Source: Halobacterium salinarum DSM 3754
GTDB lineage: Archaea > Halobacteriota > Halobacteria > Halobacteriales > Halobacteriaceae
DNA length: 64,000 bases
Assembly: GCF_008124605.1 (NCBI RefSeq)
Contig: NZ_VRYN01000001.1
Coordinates: forward strand, 124,001 to 188,000
Direction: 5' to 3'
Position 1 is the first letter of the stretch. Each line of letters starts with the position of its first letter. Shown piece after piece: positions 42,172 to 49,503 of this stretch. The notes below the pieces were generated by a model, which saw only the letters and a program-made list of their open reading frames with translations, was not told the DNA's origin and did not search any database. The position numbers and the translations under genes were made by a program.

Positions 42172-42549
42172 CTAAATAACGTGTGAGAGACTCCTTACAA
42201 TACCCATTATACAAAGTACGACCCCGACGCCGAGGAGAAGTCCAGTGATAATGCGGAGTCGGTTCGTACTTTCACGCTTTCCAAGTAGCTGTGTGAATCC
42301 ATCTATACCACCCGGAATCAGGAGAATTCCGCCCAGAATAAGAGACGGTTCAGGATTGAGTGGAAGGGACCATACCAACGTAACCAGGACGGTAAGAATT
42401 CCACTTGTGTACATACCAGTACATCGGGCACACAGTCCGAAGTATCGCCCACGATAGCTCAGTGACCTATCTGGTCGGGAATGACAGAGCGGATATGGTC
42501 GAAGGAACTTATTTGAGAGGCGAAAAACGCTGTCGAGAACTTCAGCCAT
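42172..42549 (-). CDS. DUF2085-like membrane protein
   Basis: 125 residues from ATG 42549, whose A is shared with the TGA stop of the preceding gene; an ATG 8 codons earlier is possible. LCHSRPDRSLSYRGRYFGLCARCTGMY near residues 21-47 is the Cys-rich signature of DUF2085 (CHxxPxRS ... CARCTGxY), followed by three hydrophobic helices. The family is small membrane proteins with a Cys cluster at the membrane surface; function unknown. Last gene of the element's four-gene membrane operon; AT-rich. Confidence 0.78.
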   Translation of the reverse strand: MAEVLDSVFRLSNKFLRPYPLCHSRPDRSLSYRGRYFGLCARCTGMYTSGILTVLVTLVWSLPLNPEPSLILGGILLIPGGIDGFTQLLGKRESTNRLRIITGLLLGVGVVLCIMGIVRSLSHVI

Positions 42550-42974
42550 CAATCTCCGAGTTCCGTCCCACAATCTATGCAGTAGTTATTCGTCTGCTCG
42601 TTTTGCCAGCCGCAAGACGAACATATCCTTTTGCGCGAGGAGTTGACGGTTTGTGTATTAGTACTTGATTTAGAAGCTGAGTCCAGATTATTCAGCCACT
42701 CTAACCCAGATTCAGTGAGAATCGCCCAGAGAGGTACTGAAACAAGCCCGCCAAACACCATAAACGAAAGCCAATTGCTGTAAGGGACAAACAGCATACT
42801 GGCAATACCACCAGCGAAGAACGCACCAATCACAATAACCCAAGCAGATACAGTGTTTATCTTCTCATGGAGAGGACCGTCATCATCATAGCTCGTTTCA
42901 ATTTTCTCCCCAGTCTCATCCTCCTCTGATGTGATGTCTCCTCCGTCTTTCTTGGAGTTGTTTCTATCACTCAT
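42549..42974 (-). CDS. Membrane-anchored zinc-ribbon protein 3
   Basis: 141 residues. An acidic N-terminus (1-40), two hydrophobic helices (about 43-63 and 69-86), a Ser/Thr-rich linker and a C-terminal zinc ribbon, CSSCGWQNEQTNNYCIDCG. The ribbon shares the pattern C-x2-C-G-[WM]-Q-N-x4-N-x-C-x-D-C-G with the two upstream genes. Overlaps the upstream gene by 8 bp and the DUF2085 gene by 1 nt. AT-rich, unlike the core genome. No known family name; function unknown. Confidence 0.75.
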   Translation of the reverse strand: MSDRNNSKKDGGDITSEEDETGEKIETSYDDDGPLHEKINTVSAWVIVIGAFFAGGIASMLFVPYSNWLSFMVFGGLVSVPLWAILTESGLEWLNNLDSASKSSTNTQTVNSSRKRICSSCGWQNEQTNNYCIDCGTELGD

Positions 42975-43470
42975 TAGATGGTTTCAATTCCTTACCACAG
43001 TCGTTACAAAAATTATTTGATTGGAGGTTCTGCCAACCACAATTTTGGCAGATAGCGTTCCGCTTTGATGACTTTGAACCACTCTCCTGTTGTTGGCCTG
43101 CCACTCCGCCAGATTGCTGTTTAAATTCCTTCATAAACTGAAGGCCAGGTTTGGTCATATGTGCAGAAGCAACCAGAGTTATAATAACTCCAAATATAAC
43201 TGCCCCAATAGTACTGAAACCAGCAAGACCAAAAACACCTGCACCAATAAGTGCAGAAATCAAACCGCTACCAAGAATAAATGCATATCTTTTGTAATCC
43301 TCCATTTCTTGTATATCCTCCTCCATCTTCTCCCATTTCGAATTATAATATTTTTCTCGGACTTCCTCTATTGCGTCTGCCGTCTCCGAGATTCCTCTGT
43401 CTGAGTTCCTAATGCGCTCAGCTTCTTCCTCAAACTTTTCTCTGCGGTCTTTATTGGTGTTCTCAGTCAT
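42967..43470 (-). CDS. Membrane-anchored zinc-ribbon protein 2
   Basis: 167 residues from ATG 43470 (MTENTNKDRREKF). A long helical, charged N-terminus likely to form a coiled coil (10-65), two hydrophobic helices (about 68-90 and 93-112), then a Gln/Ser-rich linker and the ribbon CQNCGWQNLQSNNFCNDCG. Overlaps both neighbours by 8 bp. The cytoplasmic coiled coil suggests self-assembly or a protein partner. AT-rich; no family recognised. Confidence 0.75.
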   Translation of the reverse strand: MTENTNKDRREKFEEEAERIRNSDRGISETADAIEEVREKYYNSKWEKMEEDIQEMEDYKRYAFILGSGLISALIGAGVFGLAGFSTIGAVIFGVIITLVASAHMTKPGLQFMKEFKQQSGGVAGQQQESGSKSSKRNAICQNCGWQNLQSNNFCNDCGKELKPSNE

Positions 43471-43699
43471 CAGATTCCCCAGAGTCAGGCTTAAATGAGA
43501 AACCGCAGTCTCCACAGTGGTTTGCCTCCGAAGGATTCTGCATACCACAGTCCGGACAGATTCGTTTCGGCTTGGAACTACTGTTGTCAGAAACCGTAAT
43601 CTGTTGTTGCTGTTGCTGCTTAGAGCCACAGCACCCGACCACCCCGACGCCGAGGAGTGCTAATAGGGCTGTTGTAGCTCCTGTAATCTCAATAAACAT
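43463..43699 (-). CDS. Membrane-anchored zinc-ribbon protein 1
   Basis: 78 residues: one N-terminal hydrophobic helix (4-22) ending in GCCG, a Gln run (KQQQQQQ), and the ribbon CPDCGMQNPSEANHCGDCG near residues 48-66. First gene of the four-gene membrane operon; a TATA-like ACTTTATCC lies on the minus strand at 43732-43740, about 36 bp upstream. The Cys pair after the helix could be lipidated, but the sequence is not a clear lipobox. Confidence 0.7.
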   Translation of the reverse strand: MFIEITGATTALLALLGVGVVGCCGSKQQQQQQITVSDNSSSKPKRICPDCGMQNPSEANHCGDCGFSFKPDSGESDD

Positions 43700-43812
43700 G
43701 ACGTAGAGTGTGTCAACTCTCTCAGGAGTATGGATAAAGTCTACGATGGCGTTTCAGTTATCGAAATCGTGAAGACTACTCCCGAAAGAATGTCTGACAG
43801 ATTGGGTTATCG

Positions 43813-43929
43813 TCAGGGCGTCATGTTTTGTTCGGCCTCCTGTTCATAGACGCGGTCGGGGTCTGGTTCCTTCTCTGGGTCTTCGTCGCCAATATCGCCG
43901 AGGTGTGCGGGGTCGCGTTCGAGCGCCAT
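43813..43929 (-). CDS. 38-residue acidic microprotein coupled to the SWIM gene
   Basis: The ATG at 43929 shares its A with the TAA stop of the SWIM gene; the stop is at 43813-43815. The product (MALERDPAHLGDIGDEDPEK...) is strongly acidic and Pro/Asp/Glu-rich, the composition of real haloarchaeal proteins. No domain is recognised. The shared stop-start base is the main support. Confidence 0.55.
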   Translation of the reverse strand: MALERDPAHLGDIGDEDPEKEPDPDRVYEQEAEQNMTP

Positions 43930-44426
43930 TACTGTCCCTCCATGTACTCGAAACAATCGAAGCACGGTAGGCTATCGCCGTTCGAGCCATCACACCAGTC
44001 GTTATCGCACTCTCCCCGTTTCGACGCATCGAGTGGCGGAGAATCATCGTCGGATTCGGCGACAATACCACCGTCTGCTGCGGCACGAACAGGATTGGTT
44101 GAGGTATGCGTGCCGAGCTGGGGGTCGATGGCGTCGGCGTTCGTCCACTCGGGAATGAGCGTTTCACCAGTCGCGTAACGTACACGGCGTTCGTGCTTAC
44201 ACGAGTCGTCGGCGGCGAGGTTATGGCGGGCGTCCGGACAGTCACACGCGCCCTCACGAGCGTCTACGAGGTACTCCGAACCGCTTTCGGATACGACGAG
44301 GTAGAGGTCGTCTGCGTCGTTGACTCTCCCTGTGTCGGGGAGAACGGTCATTTTCTCGGTGAGCGCGCGGATTGCACGCTTCGGTAGGTCGGTGGGATTT
44401 TCACCCGTCAGATTGTAGGCTGTCAT
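43929..44426 (-). CDS. SWIM zinc-finger protein
   Basis: 165 residues from ATG 44426 (MTAYNLTGENPTDLPKRA). A strand-rich N-terminus (DDLYLVVSESGSEYLVDAREGA) runs into CDCPDARHNLAADDSCKH, the CxCx(n)CxH SWIM finger. A second Cys cluster at the C-terminus (CDNDWCDG, CFDCFEY) is likely another metal site. SWIM proteins of this kind are common on haloarchaeal plasmids and proviruses, and probably bind DNA or protein; no target is evident. Confidence 0.8.
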   Translation of the reverse strand: MTAYNLTGENPTDLPKRAIRALTEKMTVLPDTGRVNDADDLYLVVSESGSEYLVDAREGACDCPDARHNLAADDSCKHERRVRYATGETLIPEWTNADAIDPQLGTHTSTNPVRAAADGGIVAESDDDSPPLDASKRGECDNDWCDGSNGDSLPCFDCFEYMEGQ

Positions 44427-44531
44427 GCTTCTGAGTCCCAGAAGCGCGGTCGTGTGTACCAGCACACGGCCATTTCTGCGATGGCGTGCCGCGCTTCCTA
44501 CTCACAAGTATATGCGCCATGCACTTAATAC

Positions 44532-44554
44532 TTCCCGTATATGGGAACGTTCCC
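44532..44554 (+). promoter_or_regulatory. Nested palindromes, candidate operator
   Basis: TTCCC (44532) - GTATAT - GGGAA (44543-44547) forms one inverted repeat, and GGGAACGTTCCC (44543-44554) is a perfect 12-bp palindrome sharing the middle arm. They lie between the divergent SWIM gene and the gene at 44598. Three arms in register look like a cooperative repressor site, for example for copy control. Confidence 0.45.
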
Positions 44555-44597
44555 TAATACGGACACCACTAAGTGTCGCACGCACGTAGGTTGGCGT

Positions 44598-44828
44598 ATG
44601 GCGAGACGCGCCCTGCTAACCGACCGAGAGCGTGAACTCATCGAGGGCGGAGACGACGTTGATGAAGACCTCCGCTATCAAGCCATCTCCCGAGTTCGAC
44701 GGAAGATTAACGAAGAACTCACGACCGATGTCGAAGTCCTACAGGAGCAGCACCCACAGTTGCTTGAAGAACTCCGAGAAGTAGTGTGTAGCCAGCCAAG
44801 TGAACAACCCGAGGATTCGAACGCATAG
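44598..44828 (+). CDS. Small conserved haloarchaeal mobile-element protein
   Basis: 76 residues from ATG 44598 (MARRALLTDRERELIEG). Helical throughout: RYQAISRVRRKINEELTTDVEVLQEQHPQLLEELREVVC. I have seen this ISRVRxKIxEEL-type protein repeatedly next to integrases and Rep genes on haloarchaeal elements, but know no function. The start was chosen because it begins the conserved part; an in-frame ATG at 44541 lies inside the palindromes. Confidence 0.72.
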   Translation: MARRALLTDRERELIEGGDDVDEDLRYQAISRVRRKINEELTTDVEVLQEQHPQLLEELREVVCSQPSEQPEDSNA

Positions 44829-44949
44829 AGGTGCAGCGGGCTACAACACCCTCTATGCATTTAAACACCCGGCCAGAACATTAGACGGCGCACGCGAGCG
44901 TATGATAAGTGGCTTCGTCTGCGAAATTTCTCACTGAGAGCTGCGTTTC

Positions 44950-44961
44950 TACCACGTGGTA
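44950..44961. repeat. 12-bp perfect palindrome in a 255-bp non-coding stretch
   Basis: TACCACGTGGTA reads the same on both strands. It lies in 44829-45083, between two convergent genes, where no coding frame or RNA is supported. It could be a protein-binding site or chance. Confidence 0.3.
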
Positions 44962-45083
44962 TCGCGGTGAATCAACCGATAAGCAGACTTACGGTATCCT
45001 CGCCGTATGCCCTGCAATCCCAGTGAAATAAAGCAGAGACCGTTCCTGGTAGCTCGATAAAATGAACTGCGAACAGCTACTCC

Positions 45084-45422
45084 TTACGACCGGTCATCAA
45101 CCGACCGCATCGCGTGGCTCTCCGAGCGAGTATCCCCTACCGACTGATTGTGTTTCCCATCGTGGTGAATCGGGATGTTCGGCTTGGACTTGTAGTTCGG
45201 TTTCGAGACAGGCGCTTGGTGCTTGAGGAGAGCCTGATAGTGACCGCCCTCATTACGCTTTACGACGAACTTGATTTCGTCACCCTTGCTGATGTCCGTG
45301 TCGTCGTCGATAATGACGATTACCTGAGCGTCCCACTCGTCGTCGGTAATCTTCGGGTTTCCCGCGTTACTGAAGTCGTTTACCCGACGTTCATACGTCG
45401 AACCGAGTGAGGGTTCTGACAC
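45084..45422 (-). CDS. Hypothetical protein with leaderless GTG start
   Basis: 112 residues if started at GTG 45422 (MSEPSLGSTYERRVND). A TATA box TTTAAGTGC lies 27 bp upstream, which places the transcript start on this GTG; an ATG 12 codons earlier would overlap the TATA box and gives a hydrophobic leader. The middle is strand-rich (AQVIVIIDDDTDISKGDEIKFVVKRN), possibly a small barrel, and the tail is His/Lys-rich. No family is recognised. Confidence 0.5.
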   Translation of the reverse strand: MSEPSLGSTYERRVNDFSNAGNPKITDDEWDAQVIVIIDDDTDISKGDEIKFVVKRNEGGHYQALLKHQAPVSKPNYKSKPNIPIHHDGKHNQSVGDTRSESHAMRSVDDRS

Positions 45423-45443
45423 GAATAGAACAAGAGAGAGTAA

Positions 45444-45452
45444 GCACTTAAA
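45444..45452 (-). promoter_or_regulatory. TATA box for the leaderless gene at 45422
   Basis: TTTAAGTGC on the minus strand, centred 27 bp upstream of GTG 45422. The divergent gene at 45525 has its own TATA-like ACTTAAC at 45493-45499. Confidence 0.45.
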
Positions 45453-45524
45453 CCCCAAACCTCACGGCAATCTGAAATCCTGGGTAGAGGTACACTTAAC
45501 TGATTCCTCTTAGACCACTGATTG

Positions 45525-45755
45525 ATGGGAGATAAACGGCATGTGGATGACACTGATTCTCCGATGGCAAATATCCACAACCGTCGCGATGGAGAACTAC
45601 TCTCAAAAGAGGAAGCGGAGAAATCCGTAGAGGATGACTCCTCCGAGACCCACCGTCAGCGTGAACCGACTGAGGATGAAGAGGAATTAGATGAAGAGGA
45701 GAAGAAGGAGAAGATTGCAGCAAAGTATGCAAAACGATATTCTAAGCACTGGTAG
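45525..45755 (+). CDS. Small highly charged protein
   Basis: 76 residues from ATG 45525 (MGDKRHVDDTDSPMAN). Almost wholly hydrophilic, with an acidic run EPTEDEEELDEEEKKEKIAAKYAKRY, likely helical or disordered. A TATA-like box about 30 bp upstream supports near-leaderless expression. No family is recognised; small charged proteins of this sort are usual on haloarchaeal elements. Confidence 0.55.
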   Translation: MGDKRHVDDTDSPMANIHNRRDGELLSKEEAEKSVEDDSSETHRQREPTEDEEELDEEEKKEKIAAKYAKRYSKHW

Positions 45756-46314
45756 GACGAGCAATTACGGGATTCTTCGGATAGCTAAACTCTCGGCTTG
45801 AGGGATATAATGGCGTCTCATCGTCCCTTCAAGTGCCATCGGTAAGTCCGATTCCCGTAGTCATCAACAGACACCTATTCGGCGGTTTTACAATCCAGCT
45901 GAGACGCCCTAATCACCAGCCAGGAATACAGCGAGACCCAGAGCATGGGGACTCCTAATAGCGTCCCTCAGCCACCTCACGGGGTTACACACCATACCGC
46001 CGGGGAATCATCACATAACATTTGAGCGGCGTGACCGGCCTACTGTTGGCGCGTGCGGACTGTGACAATCGACGTAGGATGTTGGACGCTGGAACCCCCG
46101 AATTCGTTTATAAGTAATATCGACAATCGCCATAGTTACCCCGACGCCGTGTTGCGTTCTCGCAACATAACTTAGTGGTCGGTGGCCGGTTGTTGTTGTG
46201 TGGGACGGGGAGCAAGGAGTGTAATCATTCATCGAGGTAGGGTAGAGTAGTCATGTTCTTCGGGGATGGTGAACGCACTCTATGTACTCGTTCACGAGAG
46301 TTGAAACGCGGGTG
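45756..46314. other. 559-bp gene-poor region, possible replication origin
   Basis: No convincing gene on either strand. It follows the 3' end of the primase-like gene. It contains a strong plus-strand TATA box, TTTATAAG (46107-46114), with no gene downstream, and about 40 bp later a hairpin GTTGCG-TTCT-CGCAAC (46151-46166). A small RNA and a replication origin are both plausible; neither is shown. Confidence 0.35.
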
Positions 46315-47967
46315 TCACGTGGGTTTGGGAGGAACGTCCACGTCGTCATACTTTTCGAAATCGGGGTTCTCGACAATCCCTTTCAGATTCCTCCACGTGA
46401 CCTCTGGCTTGAACGTTGAGCCGAACTGCTCCTCGAACCACTCCCACGTTGGTTGCCAGCCATTCTGAAGGAAGCGGCACGCAAGACTCACCTTCTCCCC
46501 GCGCGAGAGCGTGTGAATGTCTCCCTGTTCGGCTTTCCACTGAAGGGCTTCCACGTCATTACCCTGATTCTCACGAGCGGGCCAAATCGTCCCAATTTCG
46601 TTGCTGTACTCGCCAGACCTCGATGCAGTTGTCTCCCTCGAGCTGGACGTGGCGGAACCAGACGCGCCAATATCGTATCCCTGCTCGGCGAGATAGTTCA
46701 GCGCCATATCTCGCCCGTCCTCATCGCGTCTGAGTGCGTGGCCGACCTCGGTGGCTTCCCGCGAGGAGACGCTGAATATTCGGGAACTCCCGCTTTTCCC
46801 ACCGATAATGACGACCTTCTCCCCCGGTGAGTAGTCCCACTTTCGGTAGTCCATCTTCGACAACTGGAGCGGCGCGTGAACGTCGTGTTTCGTGAATCCG
46901 CCGTTGCATCCGATAGCACCGTAGAAGTACGCCGGCACCATCGTCGCCGCACCACGCTTATCTCGCCGTGCAAACGCTCCGTCTTTCACGCGAAGCGCCG
47001 CGACACTCCGCGGGTTTCCCGAGGCGAGAGCATACGGGGAGAACTCTTGAGTGTTGTACATCGACCACTCTGGAACGTCAGCAGGGTCTTCGGGATGCTC
47101 ATCAACGCGCTCGATAAGGGGAGTCTCGATTTCGTCTTCCGACTCGTCAGGCTTGAACTCCAAGAGCGTCTTATCGGAGGCGTGTTCCTGAAGCAGATTC
47201 TTCGAGGCGTCCATGTCAGGGCCGCTTGTACCGGCGGTTAGGCGTGCCTGACCGAATACATCCCACAGTACATCCGCATACGTTGCAGGCGTGCTTGGGG
47301 TCGCTCCGTTCGCCTCACGGAAGATGCGGGTTCTGTCCCATTCCGTTTCAATTTCGACCTTCGGGATGCCGGTCTTCGCGTGTTCGACGCCCGGAATTCG
47401 GAATATGCGCTTCTCTGAGTACAGACCCAAATCGAGGTTTGCACCAGTCTCCCTGCAGTACGACTTAGCCAGTTCCTTCAGCCGCTCCCTGTCGGCTTCA
47501 CCGGACACGAACCGAGGAACGTGAACGTGGATGGAGCGTCTGCCCGAGAAGTACAACGTACACGTGTCAAACGGAACGTCGAGGTAGTCCTCCACGAACT
47601 CTCGGAACCACGAGAGAAGCGTTTCAGGCCCCTCCTCATGGTACACGTCGGATTCGATGTGAATGGGGTAGAGGACACGGTCGTCAGCCTGACATTCATC
47701 CTGTATCTCTGTGGCCTTCATCTTGTAGCCGCCACCCACTCGGTAGGGATTTTCCATATCGCGTTGGTACTCGTACTGTTCTCTCGGGATTTTGTAGATA
47801 GGACTGACAGTCTCCGCACCATCGGGAATCGGCTCGGAAATCATCTGGAGTCTGGGCGCTCGATGTGGTCCCTTCCCGTCCGGGAATCCGTACTGAACGC
47901 ACAGCAAGTCGTTGTTATTCGATGTTGTCGCTGTGCTGGTCGAAGACGTAGATGTATCTGTATTCAT
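46315..47967 (-). CDS. Primase-like replication protein
   Basis: 550 residues. After a Ser/Thr-rich start, residues ~70-230 resemble the archaeo-eukaryotic primase fold: YPIHIESDVY, CTLYFSGRRSIHVHVPRF (the sGxxGxHV strand) and EKRIFRIPGVEHAKTGIPKVEIE. The middle (to ~400) is mixed, and the C-terminal ~120 residues may be a PriCT-like helical module (SRGEKVSLACRFLQNGWQPTWEWFEEQFG). No helicase Walker motif is seen. It probably starts replication of the excised element. Confidence 0.7.
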   Translation of the reverse strand: MNTDTSTSSTSTATTSNNNDLLCVQYGFPDGKGPHRAPRLQMISEPIPDGAETVSPIYKIPREQYEYQRDMENPYRVGGGYKMKATEIQDECQADDRVLYPIHIESDVYHEEGPETLLSWFREFVEDYLDVPFDTCTLYFSGRRSIHVHVPRFVSGEADRERLKELAKSYCRETGANLDLGLYSEKRIFRIPGVEHAKTGIPKVEIETEWDRTRIFREANGATPSTPATYADVLWDVFGQARLTAGTSGPDMDASKNLLQEHASDKTLLEFKPDESEDEIETPLIERVDEHPEDPADVPEWSMYNTQEFSPYALASGNPRSVAALRVKDGAFARRDKRGAATMVPAYFYGAIGCNGGFTKHDVHAPLQLSKMDYRKWDYSPGEKVVIIGGKSGSSRIFSVSSREATEVGHALRRDEDGRDMALNYLAEQGYDIGASGSATSSSRETTASRSGEYSNEIGTIWPARENQGNDVEALQWKAEQGDIHTLSRGEKVSLACRFLQNGWQPTWEWFEEQFGSTFKPEVTWRNLKGIVENPDFEKYDDVDVPPKPT

Positions 47968-48234
47968 AGGTCAGAGGATAGCGAAGGCTCTCAGCGGAAA
48001 GTCAAATCTCGCCCTCCATGCGTTTAGTCAGCCGAGAGAAACGCGATGGTCACGACTGCTCAATTGTGGAGTCCCGCGAGAATCTGCCTTCACCGTATAG
48101 AGGGGTCCCAAGCGGAAATAGATGCCGATGTTCGCGTGATGGCGTCGAGGTCGGCCAAGAAGAATTAAAGAGATGCAGGGTGGTTCTCGGTGGTCAAACC
48201 CTGGGGGCCACAAGTCGAAACCCGCGTTAAACCG

Positions 48235-49368
48235 CTACCACTTCGAGTTGATTTTGTTGTGCCGGCTCTCCGTTCCCGAATGGGCGTACCCCAGCGTCGT
48301 CTCCACCTTCTTGTGGCGCAGCTGCTCCTGTGCGTCGTGGATGTTTTCCTCGTCAGCCCAAACCGTAGCACACCCATGCCGAATGGAATAGAATGAAAGG
48401 TCGCGACCAGCAGGCTGAATCCCTGCCGCGTCTATGAGTTGATTCAGCAGGTAGTTCAGCGAGGACGAACCGTAGGCGTTCCCTTTCTCGTTGAGCCATA
48501 ACTCGTTGCGACCGTCATACTTCTCGTACCGGGAACGTTCATCGCTCCACCTCCGTAAGGCACGAACGCTCTTGTTCGACAGAACGCACTTCCAGTTGTC
48601 TTCGTTCTTGCTGGACTCCTCTTTCGGAATGTCAAGCGTCGAGTCCTTGAAGTTCACCCAACTGGTTTTCGCACGCCCAACCTCAATAGGTCGGAGTCCA
48701 CAGTCCAGAGAAACAGAAACGAGAGAAGGTATCTTCATCGAGTTTGCTTGTCCAAAGTCCTCTGGCCCAACGTCTTCCTTCGACTTTTCGAGACGCTGTG
48801 CGAGGTGCGCCTTCAGTTCGTCGCGCTCCTCGGGAGAACACGAGTGGTAGTGTTTCACGGTTCCGTGCGCGAGTGCGGCCTCGTAGAGTGGGCGGAACTC
48901 CTCTTTCTTGAAGTAGTCCCGGTTGGTAACAGACGGTTCGTTTAGGTCGATGTTGCACTCCCACTCTATGTGCTTCCCCTTCTCGTGGTTGTAGTACGCG
49001 AAGATTCGCTTGATGGTCTTCACGAAATTGTTGAGGTTCGCATCGGTGTACTCGCTGTACCGACCGAGTTCCTTCATCAGTTCGTCGGCATCCTCCTCAG
49101 TGAGTTCCGTCGTATATTCATGCTGGTTCCACAGCCAGCGCATGATTTGGTCGATTTTGTAGTTGGAGTTACGGAGCGTTTCCTCTGAGTATCCGCGTAG
49201 CCGGTCGGGGTCCTTTCCCTCGAAGTAGAGCCACTCCAGAAGGTCGCACTTCCAAACTTCGTAATCATTCTGCGCGCGTGCGTGTTGATTAGAAAGCCGC
49301 TCTATGGTTTCGTCTGCGAGGATGGGAAAGTCGAAGTCAATATCCCGTGCTTCCTCCTCGAAGTTCAT
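48235..49368 (-). CDS. Tyrosine recombinase (integrase)
   Basis: 377 residues from ATG 49368 (MNFEEEARDIDFDFP); the frame is open upstream through the tRNA but that is not coding. N-terminal helical SAM-like core-binding domain (~25-145), catalytic domain after ~150. Catalytic residues: Arg226 (GLRPIEVG), Arg330 in FYSIRHG, His352 (LRHKKVETT) and nucleophile Tyr361 (LGYAH). The usual box II His is Tyr327. Adjacent to the intact tRNA-Gly, as expected for the enzyme that integrated this element. Confidence 0.88.
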   Translation of the reverse strand: MNFEEEARDIDFDFPILADETIERLSNQHARAQNDYEVWKCDLLEWLYFEGKDPDRLRGYSEETLRNSNYKIDQIMRWLWNQHEYTTELTEEDADELMKELGRYSEYTDANLNNFVKTIKRIFAYYNHEKGKHIEWECNIDLNEPSVTNRDYFKKEEFRPLYEAALAHGTVKHYHSCSPEERDELKAHLAQRLEKSKEDVGPEDFGQANSMKIPSLVSVSLDCGLRPIEVGRAKTSWVNFKDSTLDIPKEESSKNEDNWKCVLSNKSVRALRRWSDERSRYEKYDGRNELWLNEKGNAYGSSSLNYLLNQLIDAAGIQPAGRDLSFYSIRHGCATVWADEENIHDAQEQLRHKKVETTLGYAHSGTESRHNKINSKW

Positions 49369-49492
49369 GCGTGGGCCTCCTGTCGCGTAATTACGGCTAC
49401 TGGACGGTCGGAACGATTGAGTGGAATCGGGATAGTCATGGTCGTCTCTGTTTGGTTTTGGAGACGACGAAAACGGGTGCGAGAGGCGCTTT

Positions 49493-49502
49493 AGCGCCTG
49501 AA
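49493..49502 (-). repeat. Candidate integrase arm site (right copy)
   Basis: TTCAGGCGCT on the minus strand, identical to 42009-42018. It forms one side of the hairpin AGGCGC-TAAA-GCGCCT just 3' of tRNA-Gly, which could also end the tRNA transcript. Confidence 0.4.
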
Positions 49503-49503
49503 G

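Noticed and set aside
46011-46232. A 73-codon minus-strand gene in the gene-poor region of the element
   Set aside because: His/Thr/Arg-rich, no TATA spacing, overlaps the orphan promoter and hairpin.
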